This document shows positions 1 to 8,935 of a DNA stretch of 64,000 bases, in pieces; position 1 is the first letter of the stretch, and each line of letters starts with the position of its first letter. Origin of the DNA: Nocardia mangyaensis (GTDB lineage Bacteria; Actinomycetota; Actinomycetes; Mycobacteriales; Mycobacteriaceae). The position numbers and the translations under genes were made by a program. The notes under the pieces are model-generated. The model was given only the letters and a program-made list of their open reading frames with translations, did no database searches and had not been told where the DNA came from. The stretch spans positions 6,696,001-6,760,000 of the forward strand of contig NZ_CP018082.1 in the NCBI RefSeq assembly GCF_001886715.1. The letters are read 5' to 3'.

Positions 1-1
1 C

Positions 2-295
2 CGCGTCCTGCAACTGGCCGCCGACGACCCCGACATCACCGTCCGCCCCGGCTGGTCGGCCCCGATGCTCTCCTACGTCGACGCCCGCGACTTCACCGGC
101 AACCACTACTTCGACACCCCCGGCACCGGCATCTACGCCAACCGCGCCGCCACCGAGCAGGTCCTGCTCTGGATCAACCGCCTCCCCACCGCCACCACCC
201 TCAGCGTCATCTACCCCGACACCCCCACCGCCCACCACTCGGTCACCCGCTATGTCACCACCCTGCGCTCGATCATGCGCACAACATCACCCTGA
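2..295 (+). CDS. C-terminal part of an unrecognised protein (5' end outside window)
   Basis: The reading frame is open from base 2 to a TGA ending at 295, giving about 97 residues whose start lies before the window. I do not recognise the family. The visible part has no clear membrane segment and contains the stretch RPGWSAPMLSYVDARDF followed by FDTPGTGIYANRAA, and it ends TLRSIMRTTSP. Codon third positions are strongly GC, as in neighbouring real genes, which supports coding. The next 100 bases hold nothing I can identify. The function is left open. Confidence 0.55.
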   Translation, partial: RVLQLAADDPDITVRPGWSAPMLSYVDARDFTGNHYFDTPGTGIYANRAATEQVLLWINRLPTATTLSVIYPDTPTAHHSVTRYVTTLRSIMRTTSP

Positions 296-404
296 TCCCC
301 GGCCTGCTCACCATCAGTGCCGCCACCGTCGCGGAACTGCACTTCGGCGTCCTGGTGGCCGTCTGATCCGTCGCAAGCGATCTTCCAGCCCGTCGCGGGC
401 GAGG

Positions 405-736
405 TCAGCGCTGGCGGGGTAACCGGCTCTGCAGGTCCGCGAATGTCACGGCGAGACGCACCGGTGTGGTGAGGACCAGCGCGTCGGTGTGCGTGTGCCG
501 GGTGATGTAGCGGCGCCCCGACCAGTCGAGGCGGCATTCCTCGATCTCGGTGACCTGCTGCCAGTCCTTGTCGAAGTGCACGATGAGGTACACCGGGATA
601 CCGGCGCGGGCATAAAGCTGGCGTTTGACACCGATGTCGCCGTCGACCGTGCCTTCGGAGGTGATCTCGGCGATCAGCAACGTCTGCCCGGCGACCTCCT
701 GGACCGACCACGAACCCGCAGAGGACCCGCGCCCGA
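405..736 (-). pseudogene. Uma2-family (DUF820) restriction-endonuclease-like remnant, N-terminal half missing
   Basis: The last ~100 codons match the C-terminal half of Uma2/DUF820 PD-(D/E)XK proteins: LLIAEITSEGTVDGDIGVK followed by RQLYARAGIPVYLIVHFD is the family pattern of core strand, Glu, then Lys-x-x-x-Tyr. Family members are about 190 residues, so roughly the first 90 are missing. The homologous part begins where the neighbouring esterase gene ends (stop at 737-739); upstream of that the frame is only antisense to the esterase. I read this as a truncated remnant with no plausible start of its own. Confidence 0.6.
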
Positions 737-1771
737 TCAGCGCACCCGTAGGGCCTCGGCGAACACGGGCCAGGAGGCGTGCAGATCGGTTTGCCAGTAG
801 CCCCACGAGTGAGTGCCGGTGGGGCGGAGGTCGACGGTGGCGGGGATGTTCAGGTCGGCGAGGCGGGTGGCGAGCTGGCGGGTGCACTGGTCGGTGACGG
901 CGTCGAGGACGCCGCCGATGAGGATCTGGTCCACGAGCTTCCTCGTGTCGCCGGCGATGCCGGGGCCGTCGGGATGGTCGAGGGGGCCGGGCAGGCCGGT
1001 GCCCGAGGACGCGTAGATGGCGAGGCCGCGGAGGCGATCGGCGTGCAGGAGCGGGTCGTTGGCGGCCCAGAGGGGGTTGCCGGGCAGACCCCACATGTTC
1101 ACTGGGTCGCCGTTCTGACCGGAGACGACGGTGTTGACGATCGCATGACCCTGCGGTCCGCTGGTGGAGACGCAACCACTGTAGGAGCCGACCGCGCGGT
1201 AGAGCCGGGGTGCGGCGAGGGCGAGGTGGAAGGCGGCGGTGCCCGCCATCGAGACGCCCGCGATCGCGTTGGCGCCGCTGCCGTGGAACTCGGCGTCGAT
1301 CACCCGCGGGAGTTCCCCGGTGAGGAAGGTCGTCCAGCGTTGGCGGCCGAGCACGGGATCATCGGCGATCCAGTCCGTGTAGTAGCTGCCTGCCCCGCCG
1401 ATCGGCACGACCACGGTCACCTGCTGTTCGGCGAGGAATCGCTCGGCGTCGGTGCGGGTGAGCCAGTTGTGGCCGTCGCGCCAGTCATCGGTCGGGCTAC
1501 CGCCGTCTACCCCGTTGAGCAGATACAGCACCGGCGCCGCCGCGTCGCGATCGGGCGCGGGCAGCACCGCGACATGCACCGGTGTGCCCATGGCCGCCGA
1601 GTGCACGACCAGGTCGACCACCCGGCCCGGCCCCGGCGTCGCCGACACCAGCCGGGCGGCGTCGACGGCGCGTGCCGGTTCCGGCGGCGGCTGGGCCGAG
1701 ACCGCCGCGGGCACGTAGGCGATCCCGGCGATCAGCGCGAGCAGCAGCGCGTAGCGCGTCACGACGCCCAT
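737..1771 (-). CDS. secreted alpha/beta-hydrolase, Ag85-like mycolyltransferase family
   Basis: A 344-residue protein of the esterase D/Ag85 family, which in mycolic-acid bacteria moves mycolates onto trehalose or arabinogalactan in the cell envelope. The start ATG at 1771 has GGAGG a few bases upstream and opens a signal peptide (MGVVTRYALLLALIAG, cleavage near AVSA-QP). The nucleophile elbow is GVSMAG, the typical family turn VVPIGGAGSYYTDW is present, and the catalytic His lies in GTHSWGYW near the C terminus. A second paralogue lies at 59978-60991. Whether it is a true mycolyltransferase or a related esterase cannot be told from sequence alone. Confidence 0.85.
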   Translation of the reverse strand: MGVVTRYALLLALIAGIAYVPAAVSAQPPPEPARAVDAARLVSATPGPGRVVDLVVHSAAMGTPVHVAVLPAPDRDAAAPVLYLLNGVDGGSPTDDWRDGHNWLTRTDAERFLAEQQVTVVVPIGGAGSYYTDWIADDPVLGRQRWTTFLTGELPRVIDAEFHGSGANAIAGVSMAGTAAFHLALAAPRLYRAVGSYSGCVSTSGPQGHAIVNTVVSGQNGDPVNMWGLPGNPLWAANDPLLHADRLRGLAIYASSGTGLPGPLDHPDGPGIAGDTRKLVDQILIGGVLDAVTDQCTRQLATRLADLNIPATVDLRPTGTHSWGYWQTDLHASWPVFAEALRVR

Positions 1772-1890
1772 GCGCCACCTCCCTGTCCGGCCGAAGACGA
1801 GACCGTGCGACAGAGGGTAGGCCGCGATCAGCCCACGCGGACACATTTCTGAAACATTTGCGATTCAGAGCGGGCGCGGCGCGGCCGAGG

Positions 1891-2715
1891 TCACTCCAGC
1901 GCGTCGACGAAGGCGCTGACCTCGGCGACGAAACGTGCGCGGTCCTCGATGAACAGGCCGTGCTGGGCGCCCTCCCAGTAGGAACCCCGAGCATCGGGCG
2001 CGGTGTCGACGATGTAGCGACCGTTGTCGGCCGGCACCACCGGGTCCTCGGTGCCATGCAGCACCAGCACCGGGATGTCCAGTCCACGCAGGGTCTCGGT
2101 GTTGTCGATCGTGCGGTAGAACAGCGCCTTGCGCACCGAAGGCGCGGTCGCCAGACTGCCGCCGAACAGGCGCTGGGCATCGGGGCCCTTGTCCTCGCCC
2201 GGGCCGGTGTTGGCATGGCCGAACACGGCGAACGCACGCACCGCACGCCCCGCGGCCTCGTCGAAGACACCCGGAATCGCCTGCACCATGGCCGGTCCGG
2301 GAGCGGCGCCGGGCACGTCCGGGCCGATGCTCGCGGGCGCACCGCAGTAGATCGCCCCCGCGACCGCGCCGGTGCCGTGGGTGGCGAGGTAGTCGGTGGC
2401 GACGATCCCGCCGTAGGACCAGCCCAGCAGCACCGCACCCGATTCGATCCCCTCGGCCGCGAGCACCGCCGCCACATCGCCCGCCCACGCCTTCGGATCG
2501 TCGTAGCCGGTACCCGGATCGTCGGAATAGCCGTGCCCGCGCAGATCCACCGCGATCACCCGGTGGCGCTGGGCCAGATCATCGGCCGCGCCACCCCAGC
2601 AGCGCAGATTTCCGGCCCAGCCGTGCAGCAGCACCAGCGGCCTCCCGGTCTCCGGGCCGGTGACCCGGTAGACGATCCTCGTGCCCTCGGCACCGACAGC
2701 GTCACGAATAGCCAT
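1891..2715 (-). CDS. alpha/beta fold hydrolase
   Basis: A 274-residue cytosolic alpha/beta hydrolase (chloroperoxidase/epoxide-hydrolase-like). Visible elements are the oxyanion turn HGWAGN, nucleophile elbow GWSYGG, acid loop HGTEDPVVPADN and catalytic His in AQHGLF. The start was placed at ATG 2715 (MAIRDAV); upstream codons overlap the promoter side of the divergent SDR gene and look non-coding. It has no signal peptide and the substrate is unknown. Confidence 0.8.
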   Translation of the reverse strand: MAIRDAVGAEGTRIVYRVTGPETGRPLVLLHGWAGNLRCWGGAADDLAQRHRVIAVDLRGHGYSDDPGTGYDDPKAWAGDVAAVLAAEGIESGAVLLGWSYGGIVATDYLATHGTGAVAGAIYCGAPASIGPDVPGAAPGPAMVQAIPGVFDEAAGRAVRAFAVFGHANTGPGEDKGPDAQRLFGGSLATAPSVRKALFYRTIDNTETLRGLDIPVLVLHGTEDPVVPADNGRYIVDTAPDARGSYWEGAQHGLFIEDRARFVAEVSAFVDALE

Positions 2716-2860
2716 GCCGCCAGGGTAGTTCTCGGCCCGCCCCCGGCTCTGGAGTGACCGGAGGGTGCGACGAAGGACTGCCCGGGGGGAGGGAGGAAGA
2801 ACCGGGGGCACAGGGGCCGAGAACAGCGGCGCCAGCCGCAGAAGAATACGATCGACAGAC

Positions 2861-3595
2861 ATGAGCACTCGTACCGCCGTCGTCACCGGAGCCAGCTCCG
2901 GCATCGGGGAAGCCACCGCCCGTGAACTCGCCAAGCAGGGGTACCACGTCTACGTGGGCGCCCGCCGGTTCGACCGGGTGCAGAAGCTGGCCGCCGAGAT
3001 CGGCGGCACCGCGCTCGAACTCGACGTCACCGACGAGGACTCCGTGCGCGCGTTCGCCGACGCGATCGAGCGGGCGGACGTGCTGGTCAACAACGCGGGC
3101 GGCGCGAAGGGCCTGTCCACCGTCGCCGAGGCCGACCTCGACGACTGGCGCTGGATGTGGGAGACCAATGTGCTCGGCACCCTGCGGGTCACCAAGGCCC
3201 TGCTGCCGAAACTGATCGACTCCGGTGACGGCCTGATCGTCACCATCACCTCCATCGCCGCCCTGCTCACCTACGACAACGGCTCCGGCTACACCTCGGC
3301 CAAACACGCCCAGGGCGTGCTGCACCGCACCCTGCGCGGCGAACTGCTCGGCAAGCCGGTCCGGCTCACCGAGATCGCGCCCGGCGCGGTCGAGACGGAG
3401 TTCTCCCTGGTTCGCTTCGACGGTGACGCCGAGCGTGCCGCCAAGGTCTACGAGGGTATCGACCCGCTCTACGCGACCGACATCGCCGAGATCGTCGGAT
3501 TCGTCGCCGGCCGCCCGCCGCACGTCAACCTCGACACCATCATCGTCAAGCCCCGTGACCAGGCCGAACCCGGACGTTTCGCCCGTCGTTCCTGA
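2861..3595 (+). CDS. short-chain dehydrogenase/reductase (SDR)
   Basis: A 244-residue classical SDR with cofactor motif TGASSGIG, NNAG structural motif (LVNNAGGAKG), catalytic Ser in TITSIAA and Y-T-S-A-K active-site pair. NADP is likely, since a basic ARRFDR follows strand 2. The start ATG at 2861 is chosen because the Rossmann strand begins five residues later. It is divergent from the upstream hydrolase and followed by a strong hairpin. By position it corresponds to what I recall as Rv0484c in M. tuberculosis. The substrate is unknown. Confidence 0.88.
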   Translation: MSTRTAVVTGASSGIGEATARELAKQGYHVYVGARRFDRVQKLAAEIGGTALELDVTDEDSVRAFADAIERADVLVNNAGGAKGLSTVAEADLDDWRWMWETNVLGTLRVTKALLPKLIDSGDGLIVTITSIAALLTYDNGSGYTSAKHAQGVLHRTLRGELLGKPVRLTEIAPGAVETEFSLVRFDGDAERAAKVYEGIDPLYATDIAEIVGFVAGRPPHVNLDTIIVKPRDQAEPGRFARRS

Positions 3596-3654
3596 ACCGC
3601 TCGACGCTCTCCCGGTGGTCGGGGCAGTGAACCTCACCACCCTCGAACACCCCC

Positions 3655-3689
3655 GCGACCAGCTCGGAGGCTCCTGCCGAGCTGGTCGC
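3655..3689 (+). terminator. hairpin terminator of the SDR gene
   Basis: A perfect 13-bp inverted repeat (GCGACCAGCTCGG / CCGAGCTGGTCGC) with a 9-base loop lies 60 bases after the SDR stop. No U-tract follows, as is common in high-GC actinobacteria. Confidence 0.6.
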
Positions 3690-3881
3690 TTCGCGTCGAT
3701 TCCACACCGACCCAAGGCATTCCACGACGATCCCTGACCACCGTGCCCGATTGGCGCGCTCGAGGCAGGTCGCCGATACTGCCAGCGGGGGCCCTGCGGC
3801 GTTGCTGCGAGTTCGCTATCACCCTGTCGCGGCCGATAGCATCGCCCGAGTTTTGCTGACAGCCGAACGGAGTACCCAGAT

Positions 3882-4337
3882 ATGCCCAGCCTGAAACCCG
3901 CCCTCGATGGATTCAAAGACTTCCTGATGCGCGGAAACGTGATCGACCTCGCGGTTGCCGTGGTGATGGGCACCGCGTTCACCGCCGTGGTCACCTCGTT
4001 CACCAAGGGCCTGGTCGACCCGCTGCTCGCGGTGTTCGGCTCGACCAACGAGCTGGGACTGGGTGTCCAGCTGATGGCGGACAAGCCGGCCACCTTCATC
4101 GCCATCGGCCCGATCGTCACCGCCTTCATCAACTTCTTCGTGGTCGCCGCGGTCCTGTATTTCGTGCTGATGCTGCCGATGAAGACCTTCACCAACAAAT
4201 TCGGCACCACCAAGGCCGCCGAGCCGACCGAGACCGAACTGCTCATCGAGATCCGCGATCTGCTCGCCAAGCAGCAGGGGCTGAGCACCGACCAGACCGA
4301 GGAACTCAGCCGCGAACGCGCCAGCGAATCCGCCTAG
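3882..4337 (+). CDS. mscL: large-conductance mechanosensitive channel MscL
   Basis: A 151-residue MscL that opens under membrane tension to release osmolytes. The N-terminal amphipathic helix and TM1 signature GFKDFLMRGNVIDLAVAVVM are present, followed by a periplasmic loop, TM2 (IVTAFINFFVVAAVLYFVL) and a charged cytoplasmic helix ending LLAKQQG. Length is normal for actinobacterial MscL. Its TAG stop overlaps the stop of the convergent MFS gene in the tetranucleotide CTAG at 4334-4337. The 286-bp region before it holds the SDR terminator and presumably its promoter. Confidence 0.95.
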   Translation: MPSLKPALDGFKDFLMRGNVIDLAVAVVMGTAFTAVVTSFTKGLVDPLLAVFGSTNELGLGVQLMADKPATFIAIGPIVTAFINFFVVAAVLYFVLMLPMKTFTNKFGTTKAAEPTETELLIEIRDLLAKQQGLSTDQTEELSRERASESA

Positions 4338-5791
4338 TCCTCCGGCATCCGGCGCGGCAGCAGCAAGGCCGGAACGAGAGCCAGCGCGATCATGATCGGC
4401 GCGATCAGATAGGTGTACTGGAAGGCTTCGGCCAGCGCCGGCGCCAGCTCGGCCCGCGCGCCGGGGTCCAGGCCGTGCAGGGCCTGCAGTCCGCCGGTCA
4501 CCGGGAGCAGCGCGCTCAAGGTCACCGAGCTCACCGCGATGCCGATGGCCATCGCGGTGGTGCTGATCATGTTCAGCACCGTCGACCCCGCCGGTTGTTG
4601 CTCCCGGCTCAGCGACCTGGTCGCGGTGGTCAGCACCGGCATCATCGTGCCGCCACCGCCCGCGCCCATCAGCAGCAGAGTGGCGCCGAGCGCCCAGTAC
4701 GAGGCATCCGCGCCGAGCTGGAGCACGAACAGCACGAAACCGGTGAGCGCCACCGTGATCGAGGCGGGCAGATAGCGGCCGGGCGGAATCCGATCGATCA
4801 GCCTGCCCGCCACCTGCATGGAGATCCCGGAGGCCAGCGCCATCGGAATACCCAAAGCACCTGCCACCAGCGCGGATTCACCGCGAACAACCTGGAAGTA
4901 CAGCGGTAGCAACAACATCGACCCGAAATAGCCGGTCGCGAACAGCCCCAACAGAGCTGCGGAGGCGCCCGAAGTGCGGTTGGCGAGAACGCGCAGGTCC
5001 AGCAGCGGCACCGGGACCCGCAGTGAACGCCGCACGAACGCGGCGATCAGCCCGGCACCCAGCAGCAGCGGTACCAGGACGGCGGGCGAGGTGAAGTCCG
5101 CGTGCTCACCCGCGGCGGTCACGCCGTAGATCAGCAGTGCCAGTCCGGGTGACATGAGCAGCAGACCGCGCACATCCAGGGACCGCGGCGGTTCGGGCAC
5201 GTCCTGGGGAACCACCCGCGCGGCCAGCACCAGGACCAGCGCGCCCAGCGGCAGGTTGATGAAGAACATCCACCGCCACGACATCTCGTCGATGAGATAG
5301 CCACCGATCACCGGCCCCAGCAGCGGGCCGACCAGGATCGCCAACCCGAGGGTGCTCATCAACTGGCCGAGCCGTTCCGGACCCGCCGCGCGCAGCAGGA
5401 TCGTCATCGCGACCGGCATCAGCAACCCACCGCTGGCGCCCTGCACCACCCGGAACGCGATGAGCGACTCGATGTTCCAGGCCGATCCGGCCAGCACCGA
5501 ACCGACCGCGAACGCGGCGACCGCCGCCAGGTACAGCCGTTTGGCGCCGAAGCGCCCGACCAGCCACGCCGAGGTCGGCACCACCGCGCCGAGAGCCAGT
5601 GAGTAGCCGGTGGCCACCCACTGGATGGTGCTCAGCCCGGTGTCGAATTCGGCTGAGAGCCGGTTGATGGCCACGTTCACGATCGTCTGATCGAGCGTGG
5701 CCATGATCATGCCGACCACCAGCACCAGCGCGATGCGCATCGGGTTGCGGGTGACCGGCGCCGCCTTCGGTTCGATGAGCACGGCCGTCAC
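4334..5791 (-). CDS. MFS drug exporter, DHA2 (EmrB/QacA) family
   Basis: A 485-residue proton-coupled multidrug exporter with about 14 predicted membrane segments. The DHA2 signature DQTIVNVAIN is in TM1, WLVGRFGAKRLYL in loop 2-3, and GPLLGPVIGGYL (motif C of antiporters) in TM5. The start is a GTG at 5791 that overlaps the TGA of the upstream flavin reductase (GTGA), so the two are translationally coupled. The 3' end overlaps the stop of convergent mscL. Substrate unknown; the reductase partner may hint at redox-active compounds, which is inference. Confidence 0.88.
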   Translation of the reverse strand: MTAVLIEPKAAPVTRNPMRIALVLVVGMIMATLDQTIVNVAINRLSAEFDTGLSTIQWVATGYSLALGAVVPTSAWLVGRFGAKRLYLAAVAAFAVGSVLAGSAWNIESLIAFRVVQGASGGLLMPVAMTILLRAAGPERLGQLMSTLGLAILVGPLLGPVIGGYLIDEMSWRWMFFINLPLGALVLVLAARVVPQDVPEPPRSLDVRGLLLMSPGLALLIYGVTAAGEHADFTSPAVLVPLLLGAGLIAAFVRRSLRVPVPLLDLRVLANRTSGASAALLGLFATGYFGSMLLLPLYFQVVRGESALVAGALGIPMALASGISMQVAGRLIDRIPPGRYLPASITVALTGFVLFVLQLGADASYWALGATLLLMGAGGGGTMMPVLTTATRSLSREQQPAGSTVLNMISTTAMAIGIAVSSVTLSALLPVTGGLQALHGLDPGARAELAPALAEAFQYTYLIAPIMIALALVPALLLPRRMPED

Positions 5792-6372
5792 TTCCCGTAC
5801 GGGCGAACGGCGCGGGCGGTGCGCAGGGCCTCGCCCCACCAGCTCAGCTGATCGAGCATGACCGCCGCGGCGGCCTCGGCCTCGTCCGGCGCGCTCAGCG
5901 CACCGTCGGCGTCGAACCGGCCCCACGGGTTGGGGAAGGCGACCGAATCGCGCACGGTGACCGCGTGCAGTTCGGCGAACACCGGGCGCAGGTGCTCCAC
6001 CGCGCGCAGGCCGCCGGAGATGCCGCCGTAGGAGACGAAGCCGACCGGTTTGGCCTGCCACTCACTGTGGTGCAGATCGATCAGGTTCTTCAGCGAGCCC
6101 GGGTAGCTGTGGTTGTACTCGGGCGTGACCACGACGAACGCGTCAGCGCGGGCGAGCTTTTCGGTGGCCGCCGCCAGGGACGGATGCTCGGTGGCCGCGC
6201 CGAAGGTGTGTGACAGTTCCACCTGGCCGGTGTCGACGACGTCGACGTCGATCGCGTCCCTGAGCTCGGCCTGTCGCACGAACCAGTCGGCGACCGTCGG
6301 CCCGAACCGGCCCTCTCTGGTGCTTCCGACGACGACAGCGACCCGCAGCGCGGTCTGGACGTGCTCGCTCAT
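5788..6372 (-). CDS. NAD(P)H-dependent FMN reductase family oxidoreductase
   Basis: A 194-residue flavodoxin-fold NADPH-dependent FMN/quinone reductase. The FMN phosphate loop is VVVGSTREGRFG near the N terminus, and the second flavin-binding motif is TPEYNHSYPGSLKNLID, typical of the SsuE/ChrR-type family. Start ATG 6372 is preceded by AAGGGG. It is first gene of a two-gene operon with the MFS exporter and divergent from the second MFS gene, sharing the 156-bp intergenic region. Substrate unassigned. Confidence 0.87.
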   Translation of the reverse strand: MSEHVQTALRVAVVVGSTREGRFGPTVADWFVRQAELRDAIDVDVVDTGQVELSHTFGAATEHPSLAAATEKLARADAFVVVTPEYNHSYPGSLKNLIDLHHSEWQAKPVGFVSYGGISGGLRAVEHLRPVFAELHAVTVRDSVAFPNPWGRFDADGALSAPDEAEAAAAVMLDQLSWWGEALRTARAVRPYGK

Positions 6373-6479
6373 CACTATTCCCCTTGCTCGGTGGCGACCC
6401 TTCGATCGCCGCTCCGCTCCACGGTCGTACCTCAACCTCTCTTCAGGTCAAGTCGACGGAATAAACGAGCCGGTTTAGT

Positions 6480-6506
6480 GCTTATTGCATTCATACGCAG
6501 ATAAGC
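6480..6506. promoter_or_regulatory. candidate operator dyad in AT-rich divergent promoter
   Basis: GCTTAT (6480-6485) and ATAAGC (6501-6506) form an inverted repeat with a 15-base spacer in an unusually AT-rich stretch just upstream of the RBS (AGGAGG, 6514-6519) of the MFS gene. The half-sites are about two helical turns apart, as expected for a dimeric regulator. No regulator gene is adjacent. The position suggests control of the MFS gene at 6529. Confidence 0.45.
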
Positions 6507-6528
6507 GATAATGCAGGAGGCCGGGAGA

Positions 6529-7881
6529 ATGTCCGTATCACTGTTCGCCCACCGGGACTACCGGTTGCTGTTCACCGCACAGGTGGCGGCCCTGTTCGGC
6601 ACCGGTCTCACCACCGTCGCCCTCGGCCTGCTCGCCTACGAACTCGCCGGCGGCAACGCGGCCATCGTGCTCGGCACCGCGCTGACCTTGAAGATGGTCG
6701 CCTATGTCACCGTCGCGCCGATCGCGGGCGCCTACGCCGGACGGTTGCCGCGCAGACAGTTCCTGGTGGCACTCAACGCCGTTCGCGGCGCGATCGTGCT
6801 CGCGCTGCCGTTCATCGACCAGATCTGGCAGATCTACGTGCTGATCACCCTGCTGCAGATCGCCTCGGCCGCCTACACCCCCACCTACCAGGCCGTACTG
6901 CCCGACATCCTGCCCGACGAACGCGACTACACCAGGGCACTCTCGGCCGCCCAGCTCGCCGCGACCATGGAGACGCTGCTCAGCCCGATGCTGGCCGCGC
7001 TGGCACTGAGCGTGCTCAGCTTCCACTGGCTGTTCGTCGGCACCGGCCTCGGTTTCGCCGTCTCGGTGGCGCTGGTTCTCGCCGCGCGCATCCCGAACGC
7101 GGCCACCGGCGAGGGCGCGATCACCGAACGCCTCGTCGCCGGGCTGCGCCTGTTCGCGGCCACCCCGCGGTTGCGTGGACTGCTCGGACTGAACCTCGTG
7201 GTCGCGGCGGCGGGCTCGGTGGTCATGGTGAACACCGTCAACTACGCGCGAGACATGCTGAGCGGCAGCCAATCCGGGGTCGCGATCCTGCTGGCCGCCA
7301 ACGGTCTGGGCACGATGGTCGTCGCGCTGACGCTGCCCCGGCTCCTGGACCGACGCGGCGAACGTCCGGTGATGCTCACCGGCGCGGCCGTCCTCGCCGC
7401 CGGACTGATCGCCGCCATCGCCCTGTCGACCGCCACCACCGGCGACTGGCGCTGGGCCGCCGCGCTCACCGTCTGGGCCGTGATCGGCGCGGGCACCGGC
7501 CTGGTCCTCACCCCCACCGGCCGCGTCCTGCGCCGCTCGGCCCGCCCCGAGGACCGCCCCGCCCTCTTCGCCGCCCAGTTCTCGCTCTCCCACGTCGCCT
7601 GGCTGGTCACCTACCCGATCACCGGCTGGCTGGCCACCACCACCGGCTTCACCGCCACCTGGCTGGTCCTGGCCGCCATCGCCGCCCTCGGCGCCCTCGC
7701 GGCCCTGCGCCTGTGGCCGAGCAACGACCCCACCGAGATCACTCACGTCCACGAACTCGGCACCGTCGACCCCGCCATCCTCACCGACGCCATCCGAGTC
7801 GGCCCCCGCCACTACCAACACACCCACCCCTACGTCATCGACCGCGACCACCCTCGCTGGCCCACACTTGCCGCGGCTTGA
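6529..7881 (+). CDS. MFS transporter (EntS/NreB-like) with His-rich C-terminal tail
   Basis: A 450-residue 12-TM major facilitator of the MFS_3 type (HRDYRLLFTAQVAALFGTGL at the N terminus, AGAYAGRLPRRQF after TM2). The start ATG at 6529 is 9 bases after AGGAGG; an in-frame ATG at 6511 overlaps that RBS and was rejected. After the last TM the protein has a soluble tail with clustered histidines (THVHEL, then RHYQHTHPYVIDRDHPRW). His-rich tails occur in NreB-type nickel exporters, so metal efflux is a reasonable inference but not proven. The 3' end lies 40 bp from the convergent L,D-transpeptidase. Confidence 0.85.
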   Translation: MSVSLFAHRDYRLLFTAQVAALFGTGLTTVALGLLAYELAGGNAAIVLGTALTLKMVAYVTVAPIAGAYAGRLPRRQFLVALNAVRGAIVLALPFIDQIWQIYVLITLLQIASAAYTPTYQAVLPDILPDERDYTRALSAAQLAATMETLLSPMLAALALSVLSFHWLFVGTGLGFAVSVALVLAARIPNAATGEGAITERLVAGLRLFAATPRLRGLLGLNLVVAAAGSVVMVNTVNYARDMLSGSQSGVAILLAANGLGTMVVALTLPRLLDRRGERPVMLTGAAVLAAGLIAAIALSTATTGDWRWAAALTVWAVIGAGTGLVLTPTGRVLRRSARPEDRPALFAAQFSLSHVAWLVTYPITGWLATTTGFTATWLVLAAIAALGALAALRLWPSNDPTEITHVHELGTVDPAILTDAIRVGPRHYQHTHPYVIDRDHPRWPTLAAA

Positions 7882-7920
7882 CCGCTCGTCCACCATCGCG
7901 CCCCGGCGATTCCTGTGTGT

Positions 7921-8805
7921 CTAGCGCGGAGCGGCGACGCCGGGGATCGGCGAATCGGCGGACTGGGCCGACAGGGATTGCCAGGTCGGCCAGTCGATGG
8001 CCCGGTCGTAGATGTCGCCGTCGGCGGCGGAGAGGTCGATGGTGGTGCCGGTGACTTCGACCGGGTCGCCATAGCGGGCGGTCGGGAAGTAGGCCTGGGC
8101 GTCGGCGGGTGAGAGGTTGATGCAGCCGTTGGTGACGTTCGAGGAGCCCTGGGCGGACAGGGATTCGGGGTTGGCGTGGATGAATTCGCCGTTGTTGGAG
8201 ATGCGAACGGCCCAGCGTTCGCGAACGTCGGTGTAGTACGGGGGATTCGACATCAGGAAGTCCTCGTACTTCTCGGTGACCACGTGGGTACCCGAGCGGG
8301 TGACATTGCGCGGTTCGTTGCCCTCGCCGTAGGAGACGGCGAAGTCGAAGACGGTGACACCGTCGCGAACCACCTGCATGCGGTGGCTCGGCGCGTTCGC
8401 GAGCACGATCTGGCTGCGGCCGATGGTGAAATCGGAGGTCAGGTCGGCATCGCCGTAGGCGCCTTCGCCGAAGTCGACTCCGTAGAGGTTCGCCGCGACG
8501 TGCACGCTGGTGCCGGGCGTCCAGTACTCCTTGGGCCGCCAGTGCACGCGGGAACCGCCGTCATCGGGCAGCCACGCCCACGAGCCCTCGGTCGCCGGTT
8601 CGGTGGTGACGGTGAGCGCCTTCTCCACCGCGGCCTTGTCGGTGACCGGCCCGGTGAACTTCACGATGATCGGGGCGGCGATGCCGACCTCCTGACCGTC
8701 GCCGATATTGATCGTGGCGGGCGTGGTCGATGTCGGAGCGACCGTGGTGAAGTCACCCTCGATCGGGACCGCGGCGCGCACGCCCTGCTGCCGCCCCGCG
8801 TGCAC
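7921..8805 (-). CDS. L,D-transpeptidase (LprQ/LdtMt5 type), apparently 5'-truncated
   Basis: The open frame gives 294 residues: an Ig-like domain (about 15-125) and a YkuD catalytic domain. Catalytic His is in [10 protein letters not shown] and catalytic Cys in [10 protein letters not shown]; the Asn before GC replaces the usual His of SHGC, as I recall for LdtMt5. Such enzymes make 3-3 cross-links in peptidoglycan outside the membrane. The only possible start is GTG 8805, because TAA occurs five codons earlier, and the product has no signal peptide, no lipobox and no first Ig-like domain. Another GTG at 8836 in a different frame begins [14 protein letters not shown] and ends after 27 codons. 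An internal deletion or frameshift is likely. Confidence 0.75.
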   Translation of the reverse strand: MHAGRQQGVRAAVPIEGDFTTVAPTSTTPATINIGDGQEVGIAAPIIVKFTGPVTDKAAVEKALTVTTEPATEGSWAWLPDDGGSRVHWRPKEYWTPGTSVHVAANLYGVDFGEGAYGDADLTSDFTIGRSQIVLANAPSHRMQVVRDGVTVFDFAVSYGEGNEPRNVTRSGTHVVTEKYEDFLMSNPPYYTDVRERWAVRISNNGEFIHANPESLSAQGSSNVTNGCINLSPADAQAYFPTARYGDPVEVTGTTIDLSAADGDIYDRAIDWPTWQSLSAQSADSPIPGVAAPR

Positions 8806-8935
8806 GCGACGGTCCGGTTACCGAAAGTTTGCTCACGTATCGAATGTACGCCGAGCTAACGATCTTGGCGGTCGGGTGTGCCGCACACCATGGTGCTCGA
8901 GCGCTGGCCGGACGCTCGGCCGGAGCCGGTGCCGG

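Noticed and set aside
2702..4288. Long minus-strand frame opposite the SDR and mscL genes
   Set aside because: It is antisense to two clearly conserved proteins and has no recognisable domain.
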